In this document: one piece after another, positions 48,601 through 60,715 of the stretch
Position numbering within the stretch: the first letter of the stretch is position 1
Layout of the letters: each line of letters opens with the position of its first letter
Source of the DNA: Chionis minor
Lineage: Eukaryota; Chordata; Aves; Charadriiformes; Chionididae
Length of the DNA: 64,000 nucleotides
Assembly: GCA_013398295.1 (NCBI GenBank)
Contig: VZSF01006724.1
Location: forward strand, 248,001-312,000
Direction of reading: 5' to 3'
The notes under the pieces: model-generated
Seen by the model: only the letters and a program-made list of their open reading frames with translations
Database searches by the model: none
What the model was told of the DNA's origin: nothing
Translations under genes and position numbers: made by a program

Positions 48601-51600
48601 CTTCATATAGGCACAAGTTTACTGTCAGCACAGGAACGTCTTGAAAAAAGTGCAGGGGTTAATGCTCAGGGAAGGTGACTATTCTGTATCTCTACAGATA
48701 TGAACAGATAAGTAGGTATTTACAGGTGAATACTACTTGCAGTTGCTCTCTATTGGAAGGCTTATATAGTTTTACGCTGAATACAAAACAGTTTTAAAAA
48801 AATTTCATCCAGAAATGCTTCAGATCACAGCCTGTTGGTTGCTGCTACTGGATTGTCAGGTGTCTAGTTGGAACTGAAGTTAGGGCACGTCATGTCCTTT
48901 CTTCTTTAAAATCAAGCTTCTATGTTGAAAAACAACACCACTGAGCAAATACTTTGTGGCTTGGATGGGTAGAAAAATATATGACAAAAATCTAACTGTT
49001 CAGCTGAGCAGAAAACAGTAAGGGCATGGCATACTTGAATTTCCATACTGTGTGACTGATCTTAGAAAGGTGGTGTTAAACTGCTCAGAAAAACCTGAAA
49101 CTGTGCAAAATAAAGCACTTGAATTCTGAGGTTAGTGTAATTTTTCATCCGAAAATATTTTAGTCAGGAAACTCAAGCTTATGTGTCTTTTAGTTTATAT
49201 ATGAAAACGGCAGGGCCTTCTTTGTGGAACTATGCACGTACACTTGTTCCCTCCTGTATGTAGTCTGTAAGGCAGTCAAACAATGACAAAATCCAAGTGA
49301 GTAATGGGTTTTTTTTTTCCTAAGACTTTACGAATGCAGGGATTTATATATCCTGTTGCAATGTGGCTGAGTTACCCTGTGTGGTAAGTTCAGAAATAGA
49401 TTCAGTGTGAACTTCCTTGCCAGTTAAGGAAAGTTATATACATCCACGTACCCATTCAGTAAAATGCCAGATTACAGAGCAAGTTCTGTGAGACTCATGG
49501 TGATACAAAAAAAAAAAAAAGTCTGATGAGACTGGAGGGAAGTTAAGTCACCCTGCACTTGAGCTGGATAGGAAACTTGGCCACTGTTCAAAATTAGCAG
49601 GAGTCTTAAGTTTAACTCATTTGGTCAGTTTTGAAGTCTGAGTTCCTCCGTGTTTTGGAAAGGAACCCCTCAGGTGTTATATGCCAGTCTGCTTTCGGGT
49701 GCTTACATCTCCATTATATCTTTATCTGAACACACTGCTAATTGTGTCAGTTAAACAGTAAAAAGAGGTTAAAATATGCATTCAGAGCAGAAGTGCCCAT
49801 GGTGGTTTAAGGGCAAACTGGCTTTGGCAGCAGAAGTTTGCCCCTGGTGGCAGAGAGATGGTGCCCTGGTGCTCTGGCTGTGTTGGTGCCAAGTGATTGC
49901 CCATAACAGGGTCTGAGCTAGTCTGTGAGCGCAGCCCTGGTGAGGTCGAGGTGTCGGCACGTGGTCTGTTTTACAGCCCTGCTGGTGGCTGGCTGTACAG
50001 TGCAAAGGCCTGGGTTACAAACATCTTAGCAGGTAGCAGCATCCTAAATTGCTGCTATTAAGCTTGGCATTGCGTGCTTGACCTATGCCCTTAAAAAGCT
50101 TTTCTGGAACTGCTCTCCTTTAAGCCGGTAACGAGACCTTTGCAATTTCTGAGCTTGTTTTAGTAAACTGATCTTATCTGAAGATCAAAATAGATTTTAA
50201 AGGTGCCAAACACTTGCAGTAGATCTCCTATAACAACACGCCTGTCACAACAGGTGGAGGTTTTAGACTGAACAGCACATAGGGCTCGGCTGCTCTTTGC
50301 GCTCCCGTCAGCTTCAGCGAGGCTGTGGGAGGGACCCTTCCATTGAACTTAAGGATGTGACTTTTTGGGCTGTTTGGAATATGCATTGCACTCTGGTATC
50401 TGGTTTGTTCTGTTGTTATCGCCATGTTTTATGGACAATGTTTAGTTTGACACACATGGTGTTTTTCTTTTCTGTATCTTACTATTAAATCCCCGACTGA
50501 AAGCATTGAGGTTGCTGCATGATTACACACAGGCATCTTCCTTTGGGTTTAGAAATGCATTTGCAGGTGTCTGCAAGGGGATTCTCTTCTTCTGTCTGTT
50601 CAAAGAAATAAGAGCCATCTTGTAAAACTTGCAACGTCCTCCTGCTCTTTCAGCCTCAACCAGAATGAATTCTGCAATAACATTTGGTGATACGCATCTG
50701 TGGGGATGGTGGGATTTTATTGTTCATCTTCAGAAGTTATATTTTGGTAATGCTGAAACACTTTACAGCACTTAGAGGGTGTTATATAATCACTTCAGCG
50801 TGTGCTCAGAGGAGTCGGAGAACTTTGACCAGGAAATCGGGCTGGGGAAAACAGTCACCACGGGTCAGGCCTGCGTCAGGGTGGGGAGGAGGTCGGGCAG
50901 CCTCTGAGTCTTGAGCTGGATCAGAGACACTGCTGCTTTGGGGTTTCTTCCCAGCTGCGGTGGTGGTGGAGGAGAAGCATTAAACCACAAGCAGGATGAG
51001 GCGTCTGTCAATCTGTGGGCAGTGCTGGGGAGTGTTGTCCTGAGAGCTGAAGCTTAGTGACCTGCGCTCTAGCTGGTACAAGTCTGCTTGTGGGCAGAGC
51101 TGAACCCGGGGTTTCAGAGCAGACGGTGTCCAAGGGCTTTGCTTGCCCCACAAACCCCTGCTGTCCCCACAGCCTTCAGCACAGGGTGACATCTTTGCAC
51201 TCAGCTGGCATAGTCGCAGCACCTTACGCGGCAGGAGGCGGTGGGTAAAGTCCAGCCATGCACAACAGCGCCTGTGCTTGGTGGAAAAGCTCCTGTCCAT
51301 GCTGTAGTCCAAAGCAGAGTCAGGCTTTCCCTGCCGCCGTCCCTGGAGCGTGCCCAAAGCCTGCAGTGAGTTTACCCTCGGGTGCTTTGTAGCTCTGCTC
51401 AGTTTGCAGCATGGAGCTAGGACCCCCCCAAGGTGTTTTCTAGGTGCATCATAGATGCTATTAAAAACAGGTGGGGGGAGTTAAGAAAATAGGCTTGTCT
51501 AGTGCTGTTTTGTCAAAATATGACCAGGACAAGTGCAAACTAATTAGAAATCTAGACAACTCCCATATAAAACGCAATGGTGTGTCATGTGTGTGCCAAC

Positions 51601-53929
51601 ACGCAAAGTCATTACTCAGTTGTTGTTCAGGTAAAATTCCCACTGAGTAAGGTCAGAGTAATCACCTCAGGATCTGGCCCTCCTGTGTTCCCCTCCAGTT
51701 GCCATAGTGCTCTCCATGTGACAAGCACAACGTACTCTCTGATCGCGGCTGGGTGCGTGTCTCGCGCTCACGACTTTGCTGAGTCAAGGCAAGGCTTGGC
51801 ACAGCACCTGGACATCACCCGTCCTCTCCGAGAGGAGACAAAGCCTCCTGGGCTTCTGCACGTTGTAACTCCTGCAAGCCCCTTCATCCCTGGGGCCATC
51901 TTACCGAAATTGTCACAGCAATTAGGCAACGCTGCCTGGAAGGTGCTGCCTATTGGAGTGATCACAGTCGATTTGTCCTTGTTATCCCTTCATTTCATAT
52001 TCCCTGCCTTTTCCATACTAGTGGGCAGGCCAACTGGAGGCAAAGGGGCCATGCCCTTCACCCACCCTTTCCCAAAAGCCTTGCTGGGCTTTTCACCCAC
52101 ACTGGGGCGGTGAGGGAAGGGTGATGGTGCCTGGGCACAGACCCACCCAGCATCAGGGCACTTGCCACCAGCCCTGTGGTGGCCAAGTGCTGCCTCAGTC
52201 CCTGGCCTTGCGTTGCAGTTTCCTGGAGGCAAGGCGCATGTCTTGCTCCATTTGTACAGGTCTGGGGCTTATATGCACCCGGGGCTCCTCCTGTGCTCCC
52301 TCAAGGTCACTAATGGTAGAGCTGTGGTTTGGATGCATTTCTTTGTGTGAAGAGATGCTTCTTTAGTGCCCAAGCCCACCCTTTCCAGTTCAAGGCTTCT
52401 GATCTGCAGGAATGTATCAGACCCTTCACGCACCTCTCCCCAAATCACTGCTCCTCCTCAAAGGCCACTTCCAGGGCCTGTCCTGAGCCTTGCTAGTCTC
52501 TCTGGACATTCACGGAGTTGGTCTGGCTCCCTTATTCTTGGGTCAGCTTTCAGGATCTAGACCAAAGTTTTTGATATGCAGATGGAGGAGGGTGCTGCTT
52601 TTTATTTTTTTTTTTTTTTTCTTGAGGATTAGGACTCTGGTCTGACTGCAGTCCTTTTAGTAGCCTGAGTAATCCTTAATGTCAGTGCTATGAATACTGC
52701 TAGGCATGAACTGTGTCACACCATGTTCCCATCCCTCTATTTTGGGACTTTTCAGTTCCCTGCATCCCTTGCCCCCCCTCCACTCTGCCATCGCCCTGCA
52801 GGGCTGGATTGCATACCTAAATTAGATACCAGGAGCTCTCATTATCCTCCCATTGTTCCCCATTCACTGCACTGTGCAAGGAGCTGCCTGTATCCCACCC
52901 CTCCCATACTGTGTGTTTCCCTCCTGGGATTTTCGTGCCTGTCCCACGCCAGCTCCCCTCTACTCTCCTTTCCTCCCTGGGTTCCACCCAACTTCATCTT
53001 GTAGACAGGCATAGAGATGTGACACACAGCTGTGTTCAGACTTTACTTCACTTGGCTGATGACCTCTCTCCAATTAGCTTAAATGCAAGCTAGCACAGCA
53101 AGAAGGAGAGGAAGTTTTAGGGCTTGAGAGAAAATGTCATGCTCCATGGCAACAGCAAGGAAAAAGAAGAATTATTTGATTGACAGCAAAAGCAGGCTGC
53201 CAGATGGACTTCTAGGCCAGTTAGCAGGAAATTAATGATAAAAACATAAAATGTGCAAATTTTGGCCTTCATTCTTCTGTTGCTTGTGTGTAATAGGCAT
53301 CTGACCAAGGATGGCGAGACCTAAGCTCTGGGAGATGTTTGTCCCTTTCTGCGCTCTGCCTCTCTGCTGGAGGCTGGTGTCTGTCCAGCGGGGCAGCACC
53401 GAGGGCAGGAGAACCTACAGTCCAGCTGCTGCTCTGCGTTGTCCAGCCCGGTATCCAAAATCAGTAATGATGGCAGGAGTGCTGTGAACCCAAGGGGGTG
53501 TAGGGTTTGCATAAGTCATTCTCTGGCCCCTCTTCTGAGAAGAGATACGTCTGGAAAAGTGTGCGTTGGGAGAATAGGAATAGCAGTGTCTTGTCCATGA
53601 GGGCTGTCCTGTCCACAGACAGGACAGTTCCCACTTTGACTTTGCTTTCTTAGGCTTAATATTGGCTTTCTCTTTATGTGCCCCTGGCTTGGTGGAGATA
53701 TACCTTTTGACATTGTGTAACAGGAATGCTTTGGAAGGAATGTCTCCGTTTATGCTTATGTGGGTATTATGTATGGCTGCTGGGAAGGAAAAGGCCCGTC
53801 CTTTAGAAGAGAATTATTAAGGGAAACCAGTTATTAACAAGTATATATGGAAAGGGTGGAGTTCCTCATTACTCCACTCATTTCAGCATCTCCTATCTGC
53901 CTCAGGAGTGCATCATGGTGATATCAGCC
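45604..53929. other. Long intergenic stretch, nothing recognised
   Basis: About 8.3 kb containing simple repeats and a GC-richer zone (50780-52560). The longest frame, 178 codons at 51577-52113 on the plus strand, has no recognised domain. A short frame at 47073-47220 was considered and rejected as a processed gene. Confidence 0.5.
47573..47600. repeat. Perfect 28-base TG/TA/CA palindrome
   Basis: A TG-repeat arm, a TATATATA centre and a CA-repeat arm are exact reverse complements of each other. Microsatellite-derived; may extrude as a hairpin or adopt Z-DNA. Confidence 0.9.
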
Positions 53930-54200
53930 TTTATTAATATAAAATGCAGTATTACGCACCCAAGATTACACCACAGGTAGCTAATTCAGTTGGTCTCTGA
54001 CACGGCAGCCTATCTGATTAAAGTGGCGGTGGGGCCATCAATGGCAGCGAATTAAGCTGTCGGTGACAAGGAGCTTTTGGCGTTATGGTGCAAACTTTAA
54101 ATGATATTCAAGGATTAAAACCTGGGGGACTGTGATCTAATTAGCTGAAGTTTATCCTGTGAGTGGTTGGAGTGTAATGGCTTGGAGATGTAGAGATGAA
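53930..54200. promoter_or_regulatory. Possible conserved regulatory element
   Basis: A repeat-free block with dense homeodomain- and LIM-type words: TAGCTAATTCAG, CTGATTAAAG, GCGAATTAAGC and ATCTAATTAGCTGAAG, separated by non-repetitive GC-mixed sequence. No open frame runs through it. This texture is typical of developmental enhancers conserved across vertebrates. No alignment is available, so this remains pattern recognition. Confidence 0.3.
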
Positions 54201-55279
54201 AACACCCAATGGCAAATTTTGTCTGTGGGAAAGTGAGAAATTAATTGTTTTTCATACATGCTACATGATTTTCTGTGTGCTTTTTTCGATGGGTTCTGTT
54301 CAGTCTAAGGAACATGCCACTGTGGAAAGATGTATTAACTTTAATTCTTTTCCAAGCAAGTACAAGTTACAGAAATTTCCCCCTCTCCTTGAGGAGAACT
54401 ATCTTTATCTGGTTCCTGCCTTTATTACAGGAGTTAACACAAAACTTAATTGGGGAAACATGGGCTTAGTGGTGGAGCTGCAGAGAAATTAGTACTTCTG
54501 TTCTGAAGTCCAGTATTGACGTTTAAATTCAGTGTGGGAACAAAAAGTCCACATTTCTTGCAAAACAAAACTCCTAATGAAAATTCTCCAGGGATCTTTC
54601 ATATTGATAGTATGGACATCTTGTACTTTATTGTTATACAGGTAAACGTATTTTAGTAAAGAAAACATGAATAATAATAATAACAATTTAAATATTACCC
54701 TATCAAAAAAAAAATTTCTCGTTACCTTTTGTTAATCTTTTTGGTCTCTTCCTTTCTTAACAACACTTATCAAACCATTCATGCAAAACATCTTGCTTCT
54801 GTTAAAACGTGGGGTTTTTTCTTCTTTTAACAGAAAACTCTTCCCTCAGATATGTTGATGAGGTTTTTTTTAGCATATGAGTGTCTAGTGTTTCAGATCC
54901 AGAGAGGAAGAGGGTGGCTTCAGATGGATTTTAAGGGACTCAGCACTCCTCAGCATGAGTCCCAACAATATTTACCCAGCGATGAGACAAGCAGGTGTAA
55001 TTATATTGGCCTTTATCGTTTTCTCGTAGCTGTCTTGCTGATAAGCTGTCCTTGTTGAGAACAGCTCATGCACAGTGGATGACGAACCGGTGTGTTTGTG
55101 TGCGTGTGTGTGCCCATGCGTGCACGCAGAGACACCAGGGCCACCCGCTGGTACTGCTCCCACCCAGCCTCAGAGCGAGGGGGGATTTGGACCACTTGCT
55201 GTCAGTATTGGGCATTTTTTGAGCTGCTGTTGGTATTGTGGATTTCTGATGCAATTCAGTCACAGCTCAGGACTCCTCT
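54201..55279. other. Intergenic DNA, nothing recognised
   Basis: Contains a short (TG)n-rich patch at about 55087-55112. Reading frames here lack domains. Confidence 0.55.
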
Positions 55280-55308
55280 CCCCCCCCCCCCCCCCCCCCC
55301 CCCCCCCC
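55280..55308. repeat. Cytosine homopolymer, 29 bases
   Basis: An uninterrupted run of 29 C (G on the other strand). It can form i-motif or G-quadruplex structures, and its true length is unreliable in most assemblies. Confidence 0.95.
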
Positions 55309-58300
55309 GACTTGATTCTGTGAAATGAAGTCCCTCAAAGCTGACCCTTTCTTTGGAAAGCTTGGCACCCATGCTGGCCCTGTTCTGCAAAACTTTGAAA
55401 TAAACCACCTTCTCCAAAGTGTCATCGTGCTCTGTCCTCGTGATAGCTGCTTTTTTTTTCTTTCTTTTTTTCTTCCTCTAAACCTAGGCTGTGTACAGGT
55501 AGAGGAGTCCAGTCATTCTGCTCTGTCAGTGGGCTCACAGCATGTTCTTTGCCTGGATGCAGTTAATGGGAAGAAGGTTTTTCTCGTCTGCTGGTCAGTG
55601 GATGCAGCACAAACCTCCACTGAACATCTGTAGGGAACAGGATAATATGGAGGGTTGTGTTCAACCAACAAGTGAACAAAGAGAAGTCAAGCTGTCTTTT
55701 AAGGCAAACGATGAGCTAAAAATATATAAATGTATCTCAATGACGGTGAGAAAGTGATATAAGGGATGACAATAATTGGGTGCATTTCAAGGAATGAAAA
55801 ATGTCCTATATTTAGATTCTTTCCTATATGTCAATATTTAAGATTTTATGGAGAGGATAGCTTGGGACCAGTACTTGTGTTTCAAATAATGCCTTTGACC
55901 TATTTACGTGACAAGCTTATTAATCGGTGTCTAAATAAAACTTCTGATGATAAGTAAATGATGCTGTTCACAAGTGAACTTACAGGAAATGTGCAGGTTA
56001 TTAGCTAACTTATTGCTCACCTTGGAAGGCAGGCACTGGAGTGAAAGCTGAACATGAACTTGCTACTGAAAGAGTCAAGTGTTGGAGATGTTCATCATTG
56101 CTCACAGGCTGTTAAGTCAGCTACCCATTCCCCAGTACTCTTCTATTCTTACTTTGCCAGGTTTTCTCTCTTAAGTGATATGTTTCCAAGTCTTCTCACC
56201 TCTCTTATTCTTCTTTCCATCAGCAATGTACCTCCTATGGAGCTTTGTTATACCTTTAAAACACTGCCTGTGTCTCTTGTGGCCAGGAAATTCACTGTTC
56301 TCCTCCACATCATCACTGGGGAGGGAAAGGGAAGGAGCTAGGGCTTCCGGTTTTTTTGCAGTGGGATTTGGGTGATTTTTTTATGGGCAAAAGTTTTAAT
56401 TTGTGCAGAATTTATATTCATGTCAGTATGTATTTCACAAAAATTAAATCCTCATTCCTCTTTCACTTTTAATTGGCACTTTTAACATATCCTAATTTGT
56501 GTACTGGCAAAGAGAAACCTTTTCTCTTTAATGCATCCATCCACTTTTTGACTCTTCCTTTCACTCTGTTCATTTCCAACATCTGATCAGCCAAGTCGTT
56601 TACTTAAGGTTTTTCAAGGTAAAAAAATATGATTTGGCATATGTGTCAAAAGATGCTATTCAAATGAATGAAAAATAAGGAATATTGATATATGTAAGTC
56701 TTCAAGCTATATTATATTGATTTTTGCAGTAAGTTTCATGAATTATTTTGGAGACGTTTCATGTAATGGAAACTTTTTCAGGCTTGCTTTCTTGGGGTTG
56801 CCATTTTTATACTCCTACCATCACCTCCCATGCATACCCTTTACTTTAAGCATGTAATTGGTGCTGGAGACTGCACCGTGTTTAAAACCAATTACATTAA
56901 TTCCTATACTTTTCACATAACAAAGTGTGTGTCTGCTGCAGTCTACGAAGACTTAATAACATGGCTAAATACTGCATGTGGGTGCAGTGAAGATTAGACT
57001 GGGCTGAATATGGAAAGCGCAGAAACTAGAATGGAGGGGAAAGGCTTTTGTTCTACTAGAACGGGGTGAGAAACCTTTTCCTTACCTGGGGCCACGGAGG
57101 GCTCTCGGGTACCATATCAGTGGCTCTTGCAGTAGCACATGTCAGTCTGTATTTCCTTATCTCCTGGACCCCGCACAGTGCCCACAGAGCTGTGATATGA
57201 ACACGGATACAGCCAGCGGGCTGTGTGCCCCTTCTCGCCCAGCACCTTCCACCCCGCAGCACCAGGTTTCTTCAGCTTGCTAAGCCTGGAGTCGCCAGGA
57301 GATGCTGTAGCCCCTGTGTGGCACTGGGCTGCCCCAAGCCAGGTGTCGACCTGTGAGGAGCTGGGAAGCAGGAGTCCCAGATCATCCTTTCTGACAAAGA
57401 GGTGGAAATGGAGAGCAGAAAAAGATGGGGAAACAGAGGTGGGACTTTACAGGCTACCGGGCTATGCCAGGGAAGTTGTCATCGGGGTGAAGGCTTCCCG
57501 CCTCTGTATTAGAGAGTCAGCTTTCAAAATCCGCCTGGCAATGAGATGGTTCAGCTCTAGCACTACGCGACAGGAGCTGTGCATGCACACCTATATTCCC
57601 TGGTGGAAAAACAGCAGCTGTGGTTGCAGGAGCGGGAGAAGTTCATCAGTTTGGGGAGGGCAATGGCAGGAGAGGAGGGAGGTGCACACTGGCATGTGTG
57701 CAGGTAACATGTTGCAAAATGATAGTTGTGTCATCACACCAGAGGGGATGTGACCCAGAGATGATGATACAAAACATGAAGGAATACACTAACTCAGAGG
57801 AGCCTGTGTTCCTGGCAGGACAGCAACCAGGCAAGCCATGTGGATGTAACAGGGAGAACTTGTTGCCTTTAGCCTCACTCTGGGGGACCAGATTGGGTAA
57901 AATGCAGATTTACTAACCCAGGATTTGATTTATAATTTCTCTTGGAGGAGAAAACTTAGAGTTAATTTTGTTCTCTCCCCGCTTCCCTTGATACCCTAGA
58001 AAGGAAAAGTAACTAGCTGAGGTTTGAAGTGTCCGACACCAGCCCTGATGCAATGGCAATATGGGTAAAATAACAAGTTGCAAACCCTGCCTGGGAGCGT
58101 GGAAGATTGCTGGTGCCGTGCTGAGGGACACAAGCTGCTGCCGGTGCCTGAGCTGTGGCTTCCCAGGCGGCAGTCGCACCCTTTTAGCCTGTGGTGCGGG
58201 CATCGCCTTTGGTGTTACTGCCTCAGCAGAGAGAAGTGCTGAGCCAGTTGCTGTCTATTCAGATAGGGCTCCCAGCCTGTCTCCCAAGGAAATCGGAGTT

Positions 58301-60664
58301 GTGTAAGGGCAAAAGTTGGAAGTCTTGCTGGGGCACAGGGGAAGTGGAAATTGCAATGGGAGAAGCGTATGCAAGGAAAGATCCTCTGGGAGAAGAAAGG
58401 GTGAGAACCAGGTTTCTCTCCCCGAGTTGGGGAGCAGACCACCCACCCACCTGCTATTTTTTTCTAACTTTTAATCTGCTCATGGTTCCTGGTCTTTGAC
58501 CTGATGTGAATTCCTATTCTCGGTTCGTGTCTCTGTTCTCCCCCTTCCAGCGGGTCGCTGTGCTGTCACTAGCAGCTGCTGGAAGTGTCAGACCTGGTCT
58601 TCAAAACTAGATGCCTCCCATTGGGCTTGATTTGTTCTGGAGACTTGCGTACAAATGTGTTTACGCACACCTGGATTGGGTGGTGGGTGGCTGTGAAGAA
58701 ACTGTCTCCCTGAGTTCCTTACAAGCACTCATGCTTGGTCATGCACACAAACCCAATTATAAAAGGGAAAACCAAGGTAATACGATAGGAAGGTCTGTAA
58801 CAGACCCCTATGGTATGGAAGAAGGGATGGATGTGGCTTATTTTTTTTTAAATATTTTTTTTTATTTAAAAAGGCAGCTATCATGCCTGTCTGAGGGTTG
58901 GGACCTCGCAGTAAATGGATATCTCGCTCTCCCAAAGGTCTGTTGGAGAAGCAGTTGGGCAGCCACATTCCTCCAACACAGTACAAACAACTCGTCTCAG
59001 AAATGGCAGGCAGCTAATAATGGACTGGCTATTTCAGTGTCTGTCCTGGTTAATAGAAATCGATTTAACAAACCAAAGGTGGGAGTTAATTGAGCGATCA
59101 TAAAATAAGCCACTATGATAATAATCGTGGATTTCAGGAAAGGCATGGAGCTGTTTGGTTGTTACCTGGGACAAAAGTCTAAAGGGTAAAGGTTGACTGG
59201 CAATAAGATACTGTATCCAAAACATGTTGGTAGGCTTTCCTGATGTAGCAGCCAGCTGGAAAGCTTTCTCTGAAATGCCCTGTAGTCCCTGGAGAGGAAC
59301 TCGGTACAGACGGGTGCGCTCCCACTTCAGGATGCGGCACGAACTCAAGCGTGGGGAATAGTTCCTTGGCAGCAGTGAGGCAGAAGGCTCCAGTTGTGAA
59401 CAGAGGGCAAAGGATGTCCAATTGCACTGCAAACGTGTCCTTCAGCAAGAAAGGCCAAAGCCTAAACAGACGTGTGCTCCCCTATGGGGTCTCTGGGTTT
59501 GTTTGTGTTTTGGGATTCCAGCGCGTTGTATCTCAAGTGTTTCACCTCCGCAGGAATGTGAAAAGCATTAAAATCAAGATTAGGGTGATTGATACAGTGC
59601 TGTTTGTTTGCTAACCTGGTTACAAAAAGTATTCCGCTTTGTAGTGCGCTCTGAATTATAAATGAAAGTAGCTGTCTGAGTCTGCTCTGAAATGTCTGTA
59701 GTGTAGTGAAATGTTTACAGTGACCCGAACAGTGCTGATGTGTTGGCCCTTGTGCAGGCTGGGGACACTCACTTTTGCTATAATTGTAATATTAATAATA
59801 ATAAAAAACAAGATATTTGAAAGAAAGCTCATGTAATTAGCAAAGTCCTTGGATTCAGCTACACTTTTGTTGTTTTGTAGTCCTTTTACACCCTAAGTAC
59901 ATTCTGTTAGCTATTGCTAGTGGTTCCTTTTACTGTTACAAAGCTAGATCATGAAGAGAAATATGTGCCGCGTCCAGCTTTTCCTGTTCGGGGAGTAATT
60001 TTTTCCATGACGTCTAATCTTTTTCTTTTGCTGAACTGTCAGCAAAGCCAGACCACTTTGGCTTGGCATTTTGCCCACATCCACCTACATATTTTTCTTA
60101 ACAGCAAACAAACTAATTAAATGCCTTTATCTTATGAGGCATTCCTTTCTCTCAGGTAGTTACTGATTAAAAAAATAAATAAAACTTCTCACTATTTTGA
60201 GAAAACAAGAGATGAGTCAGTGTGTTCACAGCCTGGTTTATTATTAAATAAGAAGCCAGGATCAAAAAATGAGTAGGGTGGAAAAAAATGTTAGTGCCAT
60301 CGTATTAGGTCTGTGGCCAGTGAAAAGAGTCTGTTCTCACTCCAGTGAGCATTTCCAATATCTATTAAAATTCATGAGCATTATATTTGCACATGAAGGT
60401 GGACAGGGGTACATAAACAAGGCAGAGGTACCTCTCATGTGAAAGATTACAGCAATAAAATGTTAATTTATAAACCATAGTTTGTGTTGCTTCATGTTAG
60501 GCATGTGCTTCAATAGCCTTTCCAATAAGACTAACCTGAAGCAGAAAGGCAATTATTCCAAGCATCAACAGAGGTTCTCCAAATCTAACAGATAACAATA
60601 ACCGTACCAACTGAAGCTTTGCCTTTTAACTTAAAAAACCCTGTACACTTATAAGATGAATTAA
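55309..60664. other. Intergenic DNA, nothing recognised
   Basis: A 176-codon plus-strand frame at 57223-57753 and smaller ones near 58061-58499 have no domain or homologue I recognise. AT-rich simple sequence lies at 58840-58870 and 59790-59807. Confidence 0.5.
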
Positions 60665-60715
60665 TTGGAAATGGAAGCATTCGGAGAGATCGTCTAGGCC
60701 AACATCTGCTGTTGG
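60665..60715 (-). mobile_element. Possible diverged CR1 3' fragment, antisense
   Basis: TTGGAAATGGAAG, then GGAGAGATCGTCTAGGCCAAC, resembles the CR1 3' region TTGGAAGGGACC...GGAGATCATCTAGTCCAAC. It is short and diverged, so a chance match is possible. Confidence 0.4.

Noticed and set aside
51577..52113. 178-codon plus-strand frame, among the longest in the window
   Set aside because: Begins in unremarkable sequence, with no domain or splice sites; chance in moderate-GC DNA.
57223..57753. 176-codon plus-strand frame
   Set aside because: No recognisable domain and mixed composition; no support beyond length.
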